Assembly: GCA_963921345.3 (NCBI GenBank)
Contig: CAWUFE020000007.1
Location: forward strand, 2,604,001-2,668,000
Reading direction: 5' to 3'
DNA from: Hoeflea_A sp963921345
Lineage (GTDB): Bacteria; Pseudomonadota; Alphaproteobacteria; Rhizobiales; Rhizobiaceae
Length of the DNA stretch: 64,000 nt
The notes beneath the pieces are model-generated. The model made no database searches. It was not told the DNA's origin and saw only the letters and a list, made by a program, of their open reading frames with translations. The translations under genes were made by a program, and so were the position numbers. Position 1 is the first letter of the stretch. Each line of letters starts with the position of its first letter. Positions 17,073 through 25,739 of this stretch are shown here, in pieces.

Positions 17073-17923
17073 GGGTGTCGTCTCCCGTCAGGATTACAGA
17101 GTGTCGCCATGGGTGTAGCGGCCGACGGAGCCGGCCCAGACATAGGCATCGCCGTGATCGCCGGTGGACCAGTAGGGCAGCGCCAGCGCCACCTTCATGC
17201 GGCCCTGGCCATGGAAATTCGGTTTCCATGGCTTGTCGAAACCCGTCTCGGTCATGCGCAGCCATGTCCAGCCCCGCCCGAGATGCGCGCCTGTCGCCTC
17301 GGGCAGGTGGCCGTAGTCGAAAAAAGGGCGGAAGACGATATCGTCCGAGTGTTCCAGCACGTTGACCAGCCAATGCGCCTGGGTCTTGAAGCCGCCGCTG
17401 TCGCGCGTCAGGTATTTCTGCCGGCCCTGCGCGAGAACGGACACATTGCCGGTATTGCCGTTGGTCTGGTCGCCGGTGATGGTGACGTCGATGAGCACCG
17501 CGTTGAAGTCGATGCCGGAGGCGGCCACATTCAGCCGCTTGCCGCCGGCGGCGATGAAGCCCTCCTTCGCGCCACCGTCTTTCAGATGGCGCGGGTTGAT
17601 CGCCTTCTCCAGGTCGCCCTCGAAGTCGAGGCCCTTGGCGCCGAAGTTGGCGGGCGTCACCACCTCGATGGTGCCGCGCGCCGTTGTGCCGCCGACATAT
17701 GAGGCGGCAAAGGAACTCGATGCATGACCGGCGATGACCGCCATCTCGGTGTTGGCATCGCCGCCGCACAGCGTTGCGAATTTCTTGGTGTCGGCAATCA
17801 GGTTCGGCGCGACCGGCATGTGCGCCTTCAGTCGCGCCTCGGCGGCGCGCAACCGGGCGATCTGTCTGTCCACCCGGTCGTCCATGGTGCGCACCTGGTC
17901 GATCAGGCGGCCCAGTTCGATTT

Positions 17924-19259
17924 GGACATTTCCAAAAATAACCACTACAAATCGTTCACTCTCGGTTTGATGGTATAATTCCATTCAGGGTGGAACTTGT
18001 CGCCAGTGATGTCGATTTCGGCCATTTCGGTTTTGGAGACCTTGACACCCTTCTGATAGATCCGTTCGTCGACTGCGCATTCGACCCTGAGCCCTGCCTT
18101 GGTTGTCGTCGCGCCGATCAATTCGACCACCGTCATGCGATCGGTGAGCGGACGGCCGCGCCAGTTCTGGGTGATGTGACAAAACAGGCGATGCTCAATC
18201 TTGTTCCACTTCGACGTACCCGGCGGATAGTGGTGGATCTGCAGCGTGAGCCCGGTCTCGTCGGCGAGCTTTTGCAACTCGACCTTCCAAAGCCTGATAC
18301 GTACCCCGTTCGAACCGCCACAATCAGCAGTGATCACGAGCTTCTTCGCCTCGGGATAGCGCGCATGGCCCATCCGATAGAACCAGGTGCGGATGGACTG
18401 GACAGCGAATTCAGCCGTGTCGGCAGTGATGCCGAGGCTGACCCATGCTTCGTTCGCGGTGACGTCAAAGACCCCGTAAGGAGCCACCTTGCCCAAGCTC
18501 TTGTCCTCGAAGTCGTGCACCTTCACGCGTCGTGGGTCGGCTTTTGGACGGTAGTCGGTGCCACCGTTCTTGTAGTTGCCGATCAGTTCCTTCTTCTTGG
18601 TGTCCACCGAGATCACTGGTTCTCCGGCGCTTTGCGCCTCACACACCTTGGTGTTGATGTGCTCGAACTGGGCATTGCGGTCCGGGTGCCTTGAGCCCTC
18701 GTCGGTCTTGCGGTTCGTCTGCCGCGAGAACCCCAATTTTGCCAGCAATGTGTCGACGCTGTTGCGGCATATCTTGTGGCCTGCGTCCTTGAGTGCCGCG
18801 GCCAGCTTGGCGGGACTTTTGGACACCCACATCAGCGGTCGCTCCGGGTCGCCACGCGTTACTGGCTCAACGAGGCGCTTGAGGTCAGCAAGCAGGGTCG
18901 GATCGTTATCGGTCAGTGTTCGCGCGCCAGCGCCTGGGCGGCGAACCTTTCCGGGCGGCGGGTCATCAAGGTCCTTGAGCCCACGCCCGATCGTCGACCT
19001 GGCGACGCCGGTGATGCTGGAGACCGCGGCAATGCCGCCCCGGCCAGCTGCACGCGCTTCACTGGCGGCAAACAGCCGGCGACCACGTTCATCACGATGG
19101 CAGCCGTCCGCTTCCCAGCGTTGTTGAATTGCAAGTAGATCAATCATGCAAACCGGGTAGCGCATATCAATCCGTGCGGGAATCCCTTCTGTCTGAGACC
19201 GATGTCAAACCACCGCATACCGATCAGTCCATCCGAGTCGGTAATCTTTGGAAGTCTCC
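17924..19259 (-). mobile_element. ISAzo13-family insertion sequence, complete
   Basis: 1336 bp. Ends begin GGACATTTCCAAAAATAACC and, on the other strand, GGAGACTTCCAAAGATTACC: imperfect terminal inverted repeats of about 20 bp. The flanks carry a 3-bp direct repeat TTT (17921-17923 and 19260-19262). Removing IS plus one repeat restores the host reading frame, which confirms both boundaries. Confidence 0.9.
17945..19165 (-). CDS. ISAzo13-family transposase
   Basis: 406 residues. N-terminal helix-turn-helix region (ITGVARSTIGRGLKDL) and a DDE-type core with VISVDTKKKELIGNY, ITADCGGSNG and HHYPPGTSKWNKIEHRLF, which are diagnostic of the DDE_Tnp_ISAZ013 family. It fills almost the whole IS and appears intact, so the element may be active. 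Confidence 0.9.
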   Translation of the reverse strand: MRYPVCMIDLLAIQQRWEADGCHRDERGRRLFAASEARAAGRGGIAAVSSITGVARSTIGRGLKDLDDPPPGKVRRPGAGARTLTDNDPTLLADLKRLVEPVTRGDPERPLMWVSKSPAKLAAALKDAGHKICRNSVDTLLAKLGFSRQTNRKTDEGSRHPDRNAQFEHINTKVCEAQSAGEPVISVDTKKKELIGNYKNGGTDYRPKADPRRVKVHDFEDKSLGKVAPYGVFDVTANEAWVSLGITADTAEFAVQSIRTWFYRMGHARYPEAKKLVITADCGGSNGVRIRLWKVELQKLADETGLTLQIHHYPPGTSKWNKIEHRLFCHITQNWRGRPLTDRMTVVELIGATTTKAGLRVECAVDERIYQKGVKVSKTEMAEIDITGDKFHPEWNYTIKPRVNDL

Positions 19260-19283
19260 TTTGCAGGCTGTTGGCCGGCATGG

Positions 19284-21509
19284 TCAGTCTCCTTCGCTAT
19301 GCGCCTTGCGGAACAGCGCATCCTTGATCGCCTTCTGGCGGATACGCAGATCGTCGATGGCCTTGTCCTGTCTTCTGGCCTGTTCCTTCAGCGCGATGAT
19401 CTCGCCGGTGAGTGCTGCCTGGACGGCGCTTGCCTCCTCGCGGATCGCCAGAGCATGGCCGTATGCGGGACTGCCCTCGTGGTGGATCGGGGCGATCGGG
19501 TATCGCAGCCGCACCGGCCCGCAGTTCTCTATTCGCGGCAGGAAGATATAGACGCCGGAGGCGCGCACCCGGCGGGCTGTTCCGTCCGGATCGCGCACCC
19601 ATGCACGTTGCCGCCATCCGGGCCGGCCGGTGAAGAGTTCGTCCGGCGTCATGTACCAGTAACGGTCCGGGTGAATGCCGGCATAGGCCGTTGCGGCCGT
19701 GTTGCCGTTGGCGCCGTTCGCGGTGACGGCGGCGCGGTTTTCCAGTTCCGGCAGGCGATACGGGTTCCAGACCATGTGGGGCGGCGCCAGGATGATCTCC
19801 ATGGGTATCGCCCAGGAGACACGGAAGTCGTGGCCGCGGGCGGCAAAGCCCGCCACCTCCTCGCGCGTCGCCTGGGCGACGAAGAGCGTCGGGTCGTTGA
19901 AGCCGCGCCGCGTGTCGCTGCCCGTGCCGCTTGGCGGTTTGGCATGCCAGCGGCTGTAGCGTGCGGCATTGAGGTCGGTGTCGCCGAAGCCCCGGATCAC
20001 GCGGCCCCGTCTTTCCGCGCTTTGTTCGGCGATTTCGGCGCCGGGTCCGTCAAGGCCGGGGATCTGCGCCATGATGCGGTCGAGAAGGCCGGGTCCGGAG
20101 CGCGCCGCAATCTCGATATCGCCCTGCGCATGCAGCACCCGGAAACGTGACTGGCGGGAATTGGCGAAGGCCTTGCCATCGAGATCGAAGCGGATGCGCG
20201 TCGCCGGATCGTCGATACAGTCGACCATGTCATCGACCGGCCAGTCGGCAAGCGTTCCCAGCCGCTTCGTCAGCACCCGGTAGCGCGTCACCGCATAGCG
20301 CGGTGTCCCACGATCGTCCGACAGCCTGACCAGGCGCGGTGTTAAGGAAGTATTTTCCGCGAATGCCTTCTGGCCGGTCAGCGCATGGGCGATCGTCGCG
20401 GCGTGGACCTCATCGATCGTCGCGCCGTCGAGCGTGTGGCGGAAGGAGTGGACGGCATCGACCAGGCGGCTGTCGATCACTTCCTCGGGCCAGATTTCCA
20501 TATAGCTGACATGCACGTCGACATGGTCGCGGAAGCCCTCGAAGGCTGCCTCGTCGAAGCTGGCGAGCGCCCGGTAGAAACTCTTCATCAGGGCCATCTG
20601 CCCGGCGACGCTCTCCTCTGCCGCGATGGCTGCAGGCAATTCCGGCATAGCGGCGGGCGATGACGCGAGGTAGCGGCCGTCGGCGGCCTCCAGCCAGCGA
20701 TAGTCGGTGTGGCGCGTCTGCACCGGATAGCCGTTGACGGCGGCCTGCAGTTCCGGCAGTCCGGACATCATGCGGTATTCGGGGTGATCGTGCTGGCCAA
20801 GGGCGGAGAAGTTGACCGCACCCGGGCGAAACAGCGCATCGTCGCCGCCTCCGGCATATTGGCGCATCACGGTCAGCCCCGACTGGCCGGTGGCGCGCCA
20901 GATCATCGCCTCGCGCTCCAGTTCCTCGACGGCCACGGCCTTCCAGTATTTGAGGTCGCGGGCGAGCCGGAAGTTGAAATCGCCGCCCAGATTGTGGCGG
21001 TTCCTCGCATCGTCGATCAGGTCCTGGATCGTCTGGCTGGCATCGAGAAAGGCGAACTCGACGGTTCCTTGCGGCACCGCAGCCAGCGAGACCTGAAGCT
21101 CGAAATGGGCTTCCTGCCCCGTGGTCACGCCGGCAAAGACCTTCGTCGCGTGCGAGAAGATGAACAACAGCACGGGCGTTCCGTCATCGTCGGCGAAAAA
21201 GCCGATCTCGCGGGCGAAGAAATCCGCCTCGCCGGTGATCGAGGCGGTGACCTTCCAGACGCCATCGCCGATAAGGCTGCGGCTTTCGATCGGAACACGC
21301 ATGCGCTCGTTGCGTAAGCGAAAAGCGGTGGCATCCGGCTCCCATGCCGCATCGCCGATGGCGATATGGGTGATCTGCAAGGCCCGGTCGTCAACATGGG
21401 CGCGGGCAGCAGCCGTCAGGCCCGCCTGTGTGACGATCGGTTCATAGGCGACCTTTGGTCGCCTGTCTTGTACGGCGTCGCTTTGCTTGCCTGAAGTCAC
21501 GTCGGTCAT
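19284..21509 (-). CDS. Tail fibre protein (gpH-like, N-terminal collar/fibre domain)
   Basis: 741 residues. The N-terminus (YEPIVTQAGLTAAARAHVDD, LQITHIAIGDAAW) is the phage tail-collar fibre family that attaches to the baseplate. The middle and C-terminal parts are specific and probably govern host binding. A short stretch near residue 10 (GKQSDAVQDRRPK) coincides with a copy of the palindromic element. The gene overlaps gpI by four bases and ends two bases before the IS-split gene. Confidence 0.85.
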   Translation of the reverse strand: MTDVTSGKQSDAVQDRRPKVAYEPIVTQAGLTAAARAHVDDRALQITHIAIGDAAWEPDATAFRLRNERMRVPIESRSLIGDGVWKVTASITGEADFFAREIGFFADDDGTPVLLFIFSHATKVFAGVTTGQEAHFELQVSLAAVPQGTVEFAFLDASQTIQDLIDDARNRHNLGGDFNFRLARDLKYWKAVAVEELEREAMIWRATGQSGLTVMRQYAGGGDDALFRPGAVNFSALGQHDHPEYRMMSGLPELQAAVNGYPVQTRHTDYRWLEAADGRYLASSPAAMPELPAAIAAEESVAGQMALMKSFYRALASFDEAAFEGFRDHVDVHVSYMEIWPEEVIDSRLVDAVHSFRHTLDGATIDEVHAATIAHALTGQKAFAENTSLTPRLVRLSDDRGTPRYAVTRYRVLTKRLGTLADWPVDDMVDCIDDPATRIRFDLDGKAFANSRQSRFRVLHAQGDIEIAARSGPGLLDRIMAQIPGLDGPGAEIAEQSAERRGRVIRGFGDTDLNAARYSRWHAKPPSGTGSDTRRGFNDPTLFVAQATREEVAGFAARGHDFRVSWAIPMEIILAPPHMVWNPYRLPELENRAAVTANGANGNTAATAYAGIHPDRYWYMTPDELFTGRPGWRQRAWVRDPDGTARRVRASGVYIFLPRIENCGPVRLRYPIAPIHHEGSPAYGHALAIREEASAVQAALTGEIIALKEQARRQDKAIDDLRIRQKAIKDALFRKAHSEGD
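21447..21493. repeat. Palindromic element copy (tail fibre N-terminus)
   Basis: Minus-strand reading shows GGCAAGCAAAGCGACGCCGT followed by hairpin GGCGACCAAAGGTCGCC. In frame near the start of the tail fibre gene. Shorter than other copies. Confidence 0.65.
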
Positions 21510-22237
21510 GCCGGCTCCATTCTGATGGCGATTTTCTGGCGCTGGATCACGCGAAAGGCGCAGGCGATACCCTTTTGCATGGTCGTGCTGGCAATCATGG
21601 CCGGTTTCAGCTTGCGTCTTGTGCGCCCGCGCACGGCCAGTGCCGTTACCAGGCCTTTGCGGGTTGTGCCGCTGGCATGTACGCTTGGCTTGAATGCATG
21701 CCTCTGCCGCATACGCAGCGCCAGCGCCGATCCGATCGCCTTGCGCGCCTTGCCGCGTGATCCCATGCGAAAGACAAGGCCGCGCGAGACCGGCGCAAAG
21801 GCTAACACCATGGAGCGCAGGACAAACACCGTGTCATTGTCGATGATGAAGTCCGCATTGCCATAAAGCCGCCGATCGGCAAAGGCGGTGACGCGATATG
21901 TGCCCGGCACGCCGTCAAAGCCGCCCTGCCACCATTCCTCGATTTGCGCCTGTGCGCCAAGCGCCTTGAGCGCCAGCGCAATGCCGTAGGGCGTGCCCTT
22001 GAAGCGGTGCATTTCCTCGGCATCCATCAGCACCTGACGCTTGATGTCCTGCGGCCAGACCGGATCCCACACATCGACCGACAATTCCCAGGCCAGATGA
22101 TCAAGCAACTGCAACGGCACCTTTTGCGGATGCTTGGTGATCGCCTCATAGGGCAGGTCCAGCAGCCGGTTTTCCAGCGCATCAAGGGCCTTGGCGAGCG
22201 GCGTTGCCGTCGGCGGCAGCTGGGTCTTTTCAGACAT
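21506..22237 (-). CDS. Baseplate protein gpI
   Basis: 243 residues. The N-terminal 170 match P2 gpI (RLLDLPYEAITKHPQKVP, LDHLAWELSVDVWDPVWP, HRFKGTPYGIALALKALG). A basic C-terminal extension of ~80 residues has three loosely repeated units around KARKAIGSALALR, RKGLVTALAVR and QKGIACAFRV. The start overlaps gpJ by eight bases. Confidence 0.85.
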   Translation of the reverse strand: MSEKTQLPPTATPLAKALDALENRLLDLPYEAITKHPQKVPLQLLDHLAWELSVDVWDPVWPQDIKRQVLMDAEEMHRFKGTPYGIALALKALGAQAQIEEWWQGGFDGVPGTYRVTAFADRRLYGNADFIIDNDTVFVLRSMVLAFAPVSRGLVFRMGSRGKARKAIGSALALRMRQRHAFKPSVHASGTTRKGLVTALAVRGRTRRKLKPAMIASTTMQKGIACAFRVIQRQKIAIRMEPA

Positions 22238-23189
22238 CGCGCCAGCCTCCGGTGACCGAGGTGATGGAAAGGTCCATATCGTCGGAACAATGCAGCGCCT
22301 GGAACGGGCCGATATCGATGTCCTCGGCGGGTGAGCGCAGATCGACATCCTCGACGCCCGGCACGGCCAGCGCCGCGCAAAGCGATGCGCGATAGAGCTT
22401 GCGGCCGATGCGCAGGCGATTGGCGAGGAAGGTTTCGGCTGCCGCTCTGGCCGCTTCGAGAACCGCGGCGCCTGATTCCGGACGGGTCACATGCAGGACC
22501 GCTTCGATCGTGCAGAGGACCGGCTGCGCCGAGACCACTGTCAGCAGGTCGCCGACAGGTCGACGCCTGTCGGCCATACAGTGCACCCGCACCTTTGCCA
22601 GAAGGTCGTCATCCGCCCGTCCATCGCCGTCCCGCGACAGGATCACCATCTTCGGCTGCGCCGGTGGAATGGGCGGATCAAGGTCGTGGTTCGGTCCATA
22701 GACGACCACATCCACGACCCGGTCGTCGGCGTCGAGCGCCCAGTAGACGTATGAGCCTTCCGTGCCATGCGGCGACCAGGCCTCCATGACCAACTGGATG
22801 CGGGCGCGAAAGGCATCGTCGCTTTCAGGCACAGGATTGTCCGGATCGCTGTTGTCCAGCACCCGCCGCACCACATTGCGATTGGCGCCGATCTGGTCGA
22901 GATCGCCGCCGTGCGCCGTGGCAAGGAAGACCGAGCGCACCGCCTCATTGATGCGGTTTTCACCGTAGAGTTCACGCGCAGCACCCGCTTCGGCGAGATA
23001 GCGCGTCGGGCTGGCCGCGATATTGCGCGCCAGCGCCATGATTTCCGACACCTGCGCCGGTTCGAAAACCACGCGAAGCCGCGCCTCCAGTTCGACCAGC
23101 CGCGCTTCCAGAATGGAATCGAAATCCAGAACGCCAATCGCCGACGGTCGGGGCAGCGTGTTGAGATCAAGCGCGGCAAAACGGCTCAT
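22230..23189 (-). CDS. Baseplate protein gpJ
   Basis: 319 residues of the P2 gpJ / baseplate J-like family: DLNTLPRPSAIGVLDFDSIL, then YLAEAGAARELYGENRINEAVRSV-type helix and LATAHGGDLDQIGANRNVVR. Forms the baseplate periphery. Overlaps gpW by four bases. Confidence 0.9.
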   Translation of the reverse strand: MSRFAALDLNTLPRPSAIGVLDFDSILEARLVELEARLRVVFEPAQVSEIMALARNIAASPTRYLAEAGAARELYGENRINEAVRSVFLATAHGGDLDQIGANRNVVRRVLDNSDPDNPVPESDDAFRARIQLVMEAWSPHGTEGSYVYWALDADDRVVDVVVYGPNHDLDPPIPPAQPKMVILSRDGDGRADDDLLAKVRVHCMADRRRPVGDLLTVVSAQPVLCTIEAVLHVTRPESGAAVLEAARAAAETFLANRLRIGRKLYRASLCAALAVPGVEDVDLRSPAEDIDIGPFQALHCSDDMDLSITSVTGGWRDV

Positions 23190-23575
23190 GCGGCAAGGCT
23201 CCAGTTGTCATAGCGATCGCGCAGCAGACGGATGGTGCGGGCGTTGTCGGTAACGATGGTCAGATCGCCCTTATGGGCGTTGGGGCGATAGTTTCCGGTC
23301 AGCGTGATCGCGATGACGCCGGGCGCTACCGCCGCTACTTCGATGTCAGTCAATTCGAAGCGCGGCTCCCAGCGTTCCAATGCCTCGGCCACGGCCACAT
23401 AATGCGCCATCACACTGGCGTCGTTCATCGGCTCGTCAACCAGGGCCGGGACATCGGCGCCGAATTCACGCCGGAAGACGCGCGTCTCCAGTCGCGTCGC
23501 CAGGACGGTCTGGATACTTTGCACCACATGCGCCCATCCACGAATCGCCTCACCGGTATGGTGGTTCAGGTCCAC
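23186..23575 (-). CDS. Baseplate protein gpW (T4 gp25-like)
   Basis: 129 residues with the gp25/lysozyme-like baseplate fold signature IRGWAHVVQSIQTVLATRLETRVFRREFGADVPALVD. It initiates baseplate wedge assembly in contractile tails. In P2 order V-W-J-I. Confidence 0.9.
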   Translation of the reverse strand: MDLNHHTGEAIRGWAHVVQSIQTVLATRLETRVFRREFGADVPALVDEPMNDASVMAHYVAVAEALERWEPRFELTDIEVAAVAPGVIAITLTGNYRPNAHKGDLTIVTDNARTIRLLRDRYDNWSLAA

Positions 23576-23576
23576 G

Positions 23577-23816
23577 TCAGATCTTGGCGGCTTTTGCGGG
23601 CTTGCCTCCGGCGGGTTCTCCCGCCGTTTTTTGCACGGCGGCGCTGCGCTTGCCTTTGGTAGCGGGCTTTGCGGCGACAGGCTTCAGGCCGTCCCCATGC
23701 GGCGGCAGATAATATTTCGCCTGCGCTGGCGTCATGGCGATGATATCGCCGACAGCGCGATACTGGCCGTCGATCTCGCGGGCGATCGTCACCTCGTATT
23801 GCGTTGGTGTATTCAT
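23577..23816 (-). CDS. Small phage protein, C-terminus made of palindromic element
   Basis: 79 residues: YEVTIAREIDGQYRAVGDIIAMTPAQAKYYLPPHGDGLKP is a conserved-looking small domain found in tail operons (a unit that keeps the word KYYLPPHG). The last ~27 residues (GKRSAAVQKTAGEPAGGK) are encoded by a palindromic element copy and are probably dispensable. Lies between PAAR and gpW genes. Confidence 0.65.
   Translation of the reverse strand: MNTPTQYEVTIAREIDGQYRAVGDIIAMTPAQAKYYLPPHGDGLKPVAAKPATKGKRSAAVQKTAGEPAGGKPAKAAKI
23601..23654. repeat. Palindromic element copy (small tail-operon gene)
   Basis: Minus-strand reading AGGCAAGCGCAGCGCCGCCG, then the hairpin ACGGCGGGAGAACCCGCCG, then GGAGGCAAG. 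In frame at the 3' end of the 79-codon gene; coding frame gives GKRSAAV..TAGEPAGG. Confidence 0.85.
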
Positions 23817-23836
23817 GCCATCTTCCTTTCGTTACG

Positions 23837-24127
23837 CTATCCGCCGGCGAACACGTCGGCACTGCCGCTGGCGACGGTCGAGCCGCAGTCCACCGGATCG
23901 CCGATGCGACCGACCTGACGCCCATTGACAAAAACCGTGCTCGAGCCGGAGGCCAAAACCCCGCCATGGGGCACGCAGGCCGGACACCCGTGCACCGCCC
24001 AAGCGTCCCCTTGCCGATGGACGGCAATGCCATTGGCAAAGACATCGCTGCTAGCACCGGTGGATGGCCGCGGCGGAAAACAGCCGTGTCCGGTGCAGAT
24101 GTCGCCTTTTCTGGTAACCGCGGGCAT
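23837..24127 (-). CDS. PAAR-motif tail spike tip
   Basis: 96 residues of the PAAR family: MPAVTRKGDICTGHGCFPPR, AVHRQGDAWAVHGC, HGGVLASGSSTVFVNGRQVG and RIGDPVDCGSTVASGSADVF. The regular His and Cys residues bind the tip metal. It sharpens the gpV spike for membrane puncture. Overlaps gpV by one base. Confidence 0.9.
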   Translation of the reverse strand: MPAVTRKGDICTGHGCFPPRPSTGASSDVFANGIAVHRQGDAWAVHGCPACVPHGGVLASGSSTVFVNGRQVGRIGDPVDCGSTVASGSADVFAGG

Positions 24128-24573
24128 CAGTTCAGATCGATGCGGTCGGCTTCCAGGACGATATGGCCAGCCTGAATGAAAACAGTCTCGCCGCCCCCCG
24201 TCGCCTTGATGACGGCCTTGCCGACTTGAAGCAGGACAAATTCGTCTCCGGCCTGCGAGGGGCGACCATTGGCATCCGAATTCAGGCTTGCCTGAATGCT
24301 GGCGTCAGTGAGATCGCCCGATTCCGACGACAGCCTGACCTGTTGGCCGACCGATGGCGGAATGTGGGTCTTGTTCGCACCTGCTGCCGCTTCTTCCCAC
24401 GGCAACCAGCCAGTCAGGAAGGGCGTATCGCCGTCCTGCAACCGGACGCGGGCCAGCCCCTTGGCCGCGTCAACTTCCTCCACCACGCCGGTGCGCGCCT
24501 GAAACCGGTTGATGCGCTCCAGCTCGCTGATGCGGCGGCGAAGATCGTTGATGATTTCGTCGATGTCCTTCAT
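24127..24573 (-). CDS. Baseplate spike protein gpV (gp45/gp5 OB-fold)
   Basis: 148 residues from the ATG overlapping the preceding stop (ATGA). N-terminal helix (IINDLRRRISELERINRFQ), OB fold (GVVEEVDAAKGLARVRLQDGDTPFLTGWLPW), then a beta-helix-forming C-terminus (ATGGGETVFIQAGHIVLEADRIDLN). Trimeric puncturing spike of the baseplate. Confidence 0.9.
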   Translation of the reverse strand: MKDIDEIINDLRRRISELERINRFQARTGVVEEVDAAKGLARVRLQDGDTPFLTGWLPWEEAAAGANKTHIPPSVGQQVRLSSESGDLTDASIQASLNSDANGRPSQAGDEFVLLQVGKAVIKATGGGETVFIQAGHIVLEADRIDLN

Positions 24574-25343
24574 CAGCGTGTTACCTCGCTCCGCGCTTTT
24601 GTGATCCGGACATCGCGCGGCACGCGGCCGAATGTGTACAGGCGCAGCGTCTGCGCATCGCGGCTTGTCATGCCCGTCAACCGCTCGAACTCGGCATAGA
24701 GCCCGGCGGATTCCTCGCCCAGCATCGGCTTGATCAGCGGCAATTGCGGGTGCGCATGCTTTTCCATCAGCGCCATGAGGCGTGGCCATGGACCGTCATC
24801 AGCCAGCGGTTGGCCATGACGCGGATCAGCAAAGGCGTTGACCGTGAGCCGGGTCTGCCCGGCGGCGAGGCGAACCTTTTGCGCCGTGCTTGACCGCAGG
24901 TGCTCCTTAGCCACATAGCCGCATATGAACCCGCCGAACGCTTGCGCCCACGGATTGTCCGGATCGGTGAGCGCGCGACCGATCTGCACCTCGAGCACGT
25001 CCAGCAGGGCCTCGAAATGCTCGTCCGTTGCCGGCAAGCCTTCGACAATCGTTTTCTCGCCGGTCTCCTTGTTTGTCTCGGCCATCGCCATCGACACACC
25101 GTAGTTGAACACGATCTCCACATGGCCGTTCGACCGCAGTCCGGTATTGCCAAGCTTCTGCGCCTTGGCCGCATCGGTATAGACCGCGATGAACGGGGTC
25201 TTCTGGGCACTGCTCAATGCGCCATCCGCCGTCAGGTCGATGGCCGAAATCTCGCTGTCCAGCACATTTTCGCCGACCAGCGTGTCGCCTGATTTGAGCG
25301 CTTCGACCGCCGCCATGCGTAGCGCCATCATGGTCAGTGACAT
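24573..25343 (-). CDS. Unknown phage protein between head-completion and baseplate genes
   Basis: 256 residues from an ATG overlapping the upstream stop (TAATG). Contains a conserved-looking region TPFIAVYTDAAKAQKL...NGHVEIVFNYGVSMAMAETN and EHFEALLDVLEVQIGRALTDP, suggestive of a tail terminator/completion role. The position between head joining and spike genes agrees, but the assignment is inference. Confidence 0.6.
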   Translation of the reverse strand: MSLTMMALRMAAVEALKSGDTLVGENVLDSEISAIDLTADGALSSAQKTPFIAVYTDAAKAQKLGNTGLRSNGHVEIVFNYGVSMAMAETNKETGEKTIVEGLPATDEHFEALLDVLEVQIGRALTDPDNPWAQAFGGFICGYVAKEHLRSSTAQKVRLAAGQTRLTVNAFADPRHGQPLADDGPWPRLMALMEKHAHPQLPLIKPMLGEESAGLYAEFERLTGMTSRDAQTLRLYTFGRVPRDVRITKARSEVTR

Positions 25344-25714
25344 TAGCCGCAATCCCCAAGCGCGCAAATCAGCCGAAGATGTGACCGGTCATCGACCGAC
25401 AGCACCTCGAACACCGGCTCACCATTGCGCTCAAGCGCCACCGCCTTGTCCCCGCTGCGAATGACGAGGTCGGGTGAGGCCGCGCGGTTTATGCGCAAGG
25501 AAGCGCCGTCGGTCATCAGTCCGGGACGACCCACGCTACCGGCGCGAGCGTCGATGTCCTGTCCCCGGCGATCGCCGGTACGCAGGACGGCGATGATTTC
25601 CACCGGTTCGCGATCGCGATCCGAGCGACCATCGGCAAGCGGAAGAATGCGCATGGCCTCGCCAAAGACGTCATCGATCTCGCCCATCAGCTCTTCGCGC
25701 AGGTCAGCGTCCAT
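25343..25714 (-). CDS. Probable head-tail joining protein (gpFII-of-lambda-like)
   Basis: 123 residues: N-terminal helix (LREELMGEIDDVFGEAMRILPL) and a beta-rich domain (VEIIAVLRTGDRRGQDID, ALERNGEPVFEVLSVDDRSHL). Size, secondary structure pattern and position after the capsid gene fit lambda FII-type connectors. Sequence support is moderate. Confidence 0.55.
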   Translation of the reverse strand: MDADLREELMGEIDDVFGEAMRILPLADGRSDRDREPVEIIAVLRTGDRRGQDIDARAGSVGRPGLMTDGASLRINRAASPDLVIRSGDKAVALERNGEPVFEVLSVDDRSHLRLICALGDCG

Positions 25715-25739
25715 CAGACGTCAGCCTCCTTCGCGAGCG

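Larger units (their letters stand above)
17094..19281 (-). pseudogene. Fibre-region gene split by ISAzo13-family insertion
   Basis: The 5' piece is ATG at 19281 with GGAGA in front: MPANSLQ. The IS plus one 3-bp target duplicate removes 1339 bases, after which the frame continues exactly as IELGRLIDQVRTMDDRVDRQ. The intact gene would encode 282 residues with an N-terminal coiled coil and a beta-rich domain (HWLVNVLEHSDDIVFRPFF, GWTWLRMTETGF). A fusion starting inside the IS (ATG 17984) could still be made. It follows the fibre gene by two bases, so a tail fibre or adhesin tip is likely; no domain identified. Confidence 0.75.
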
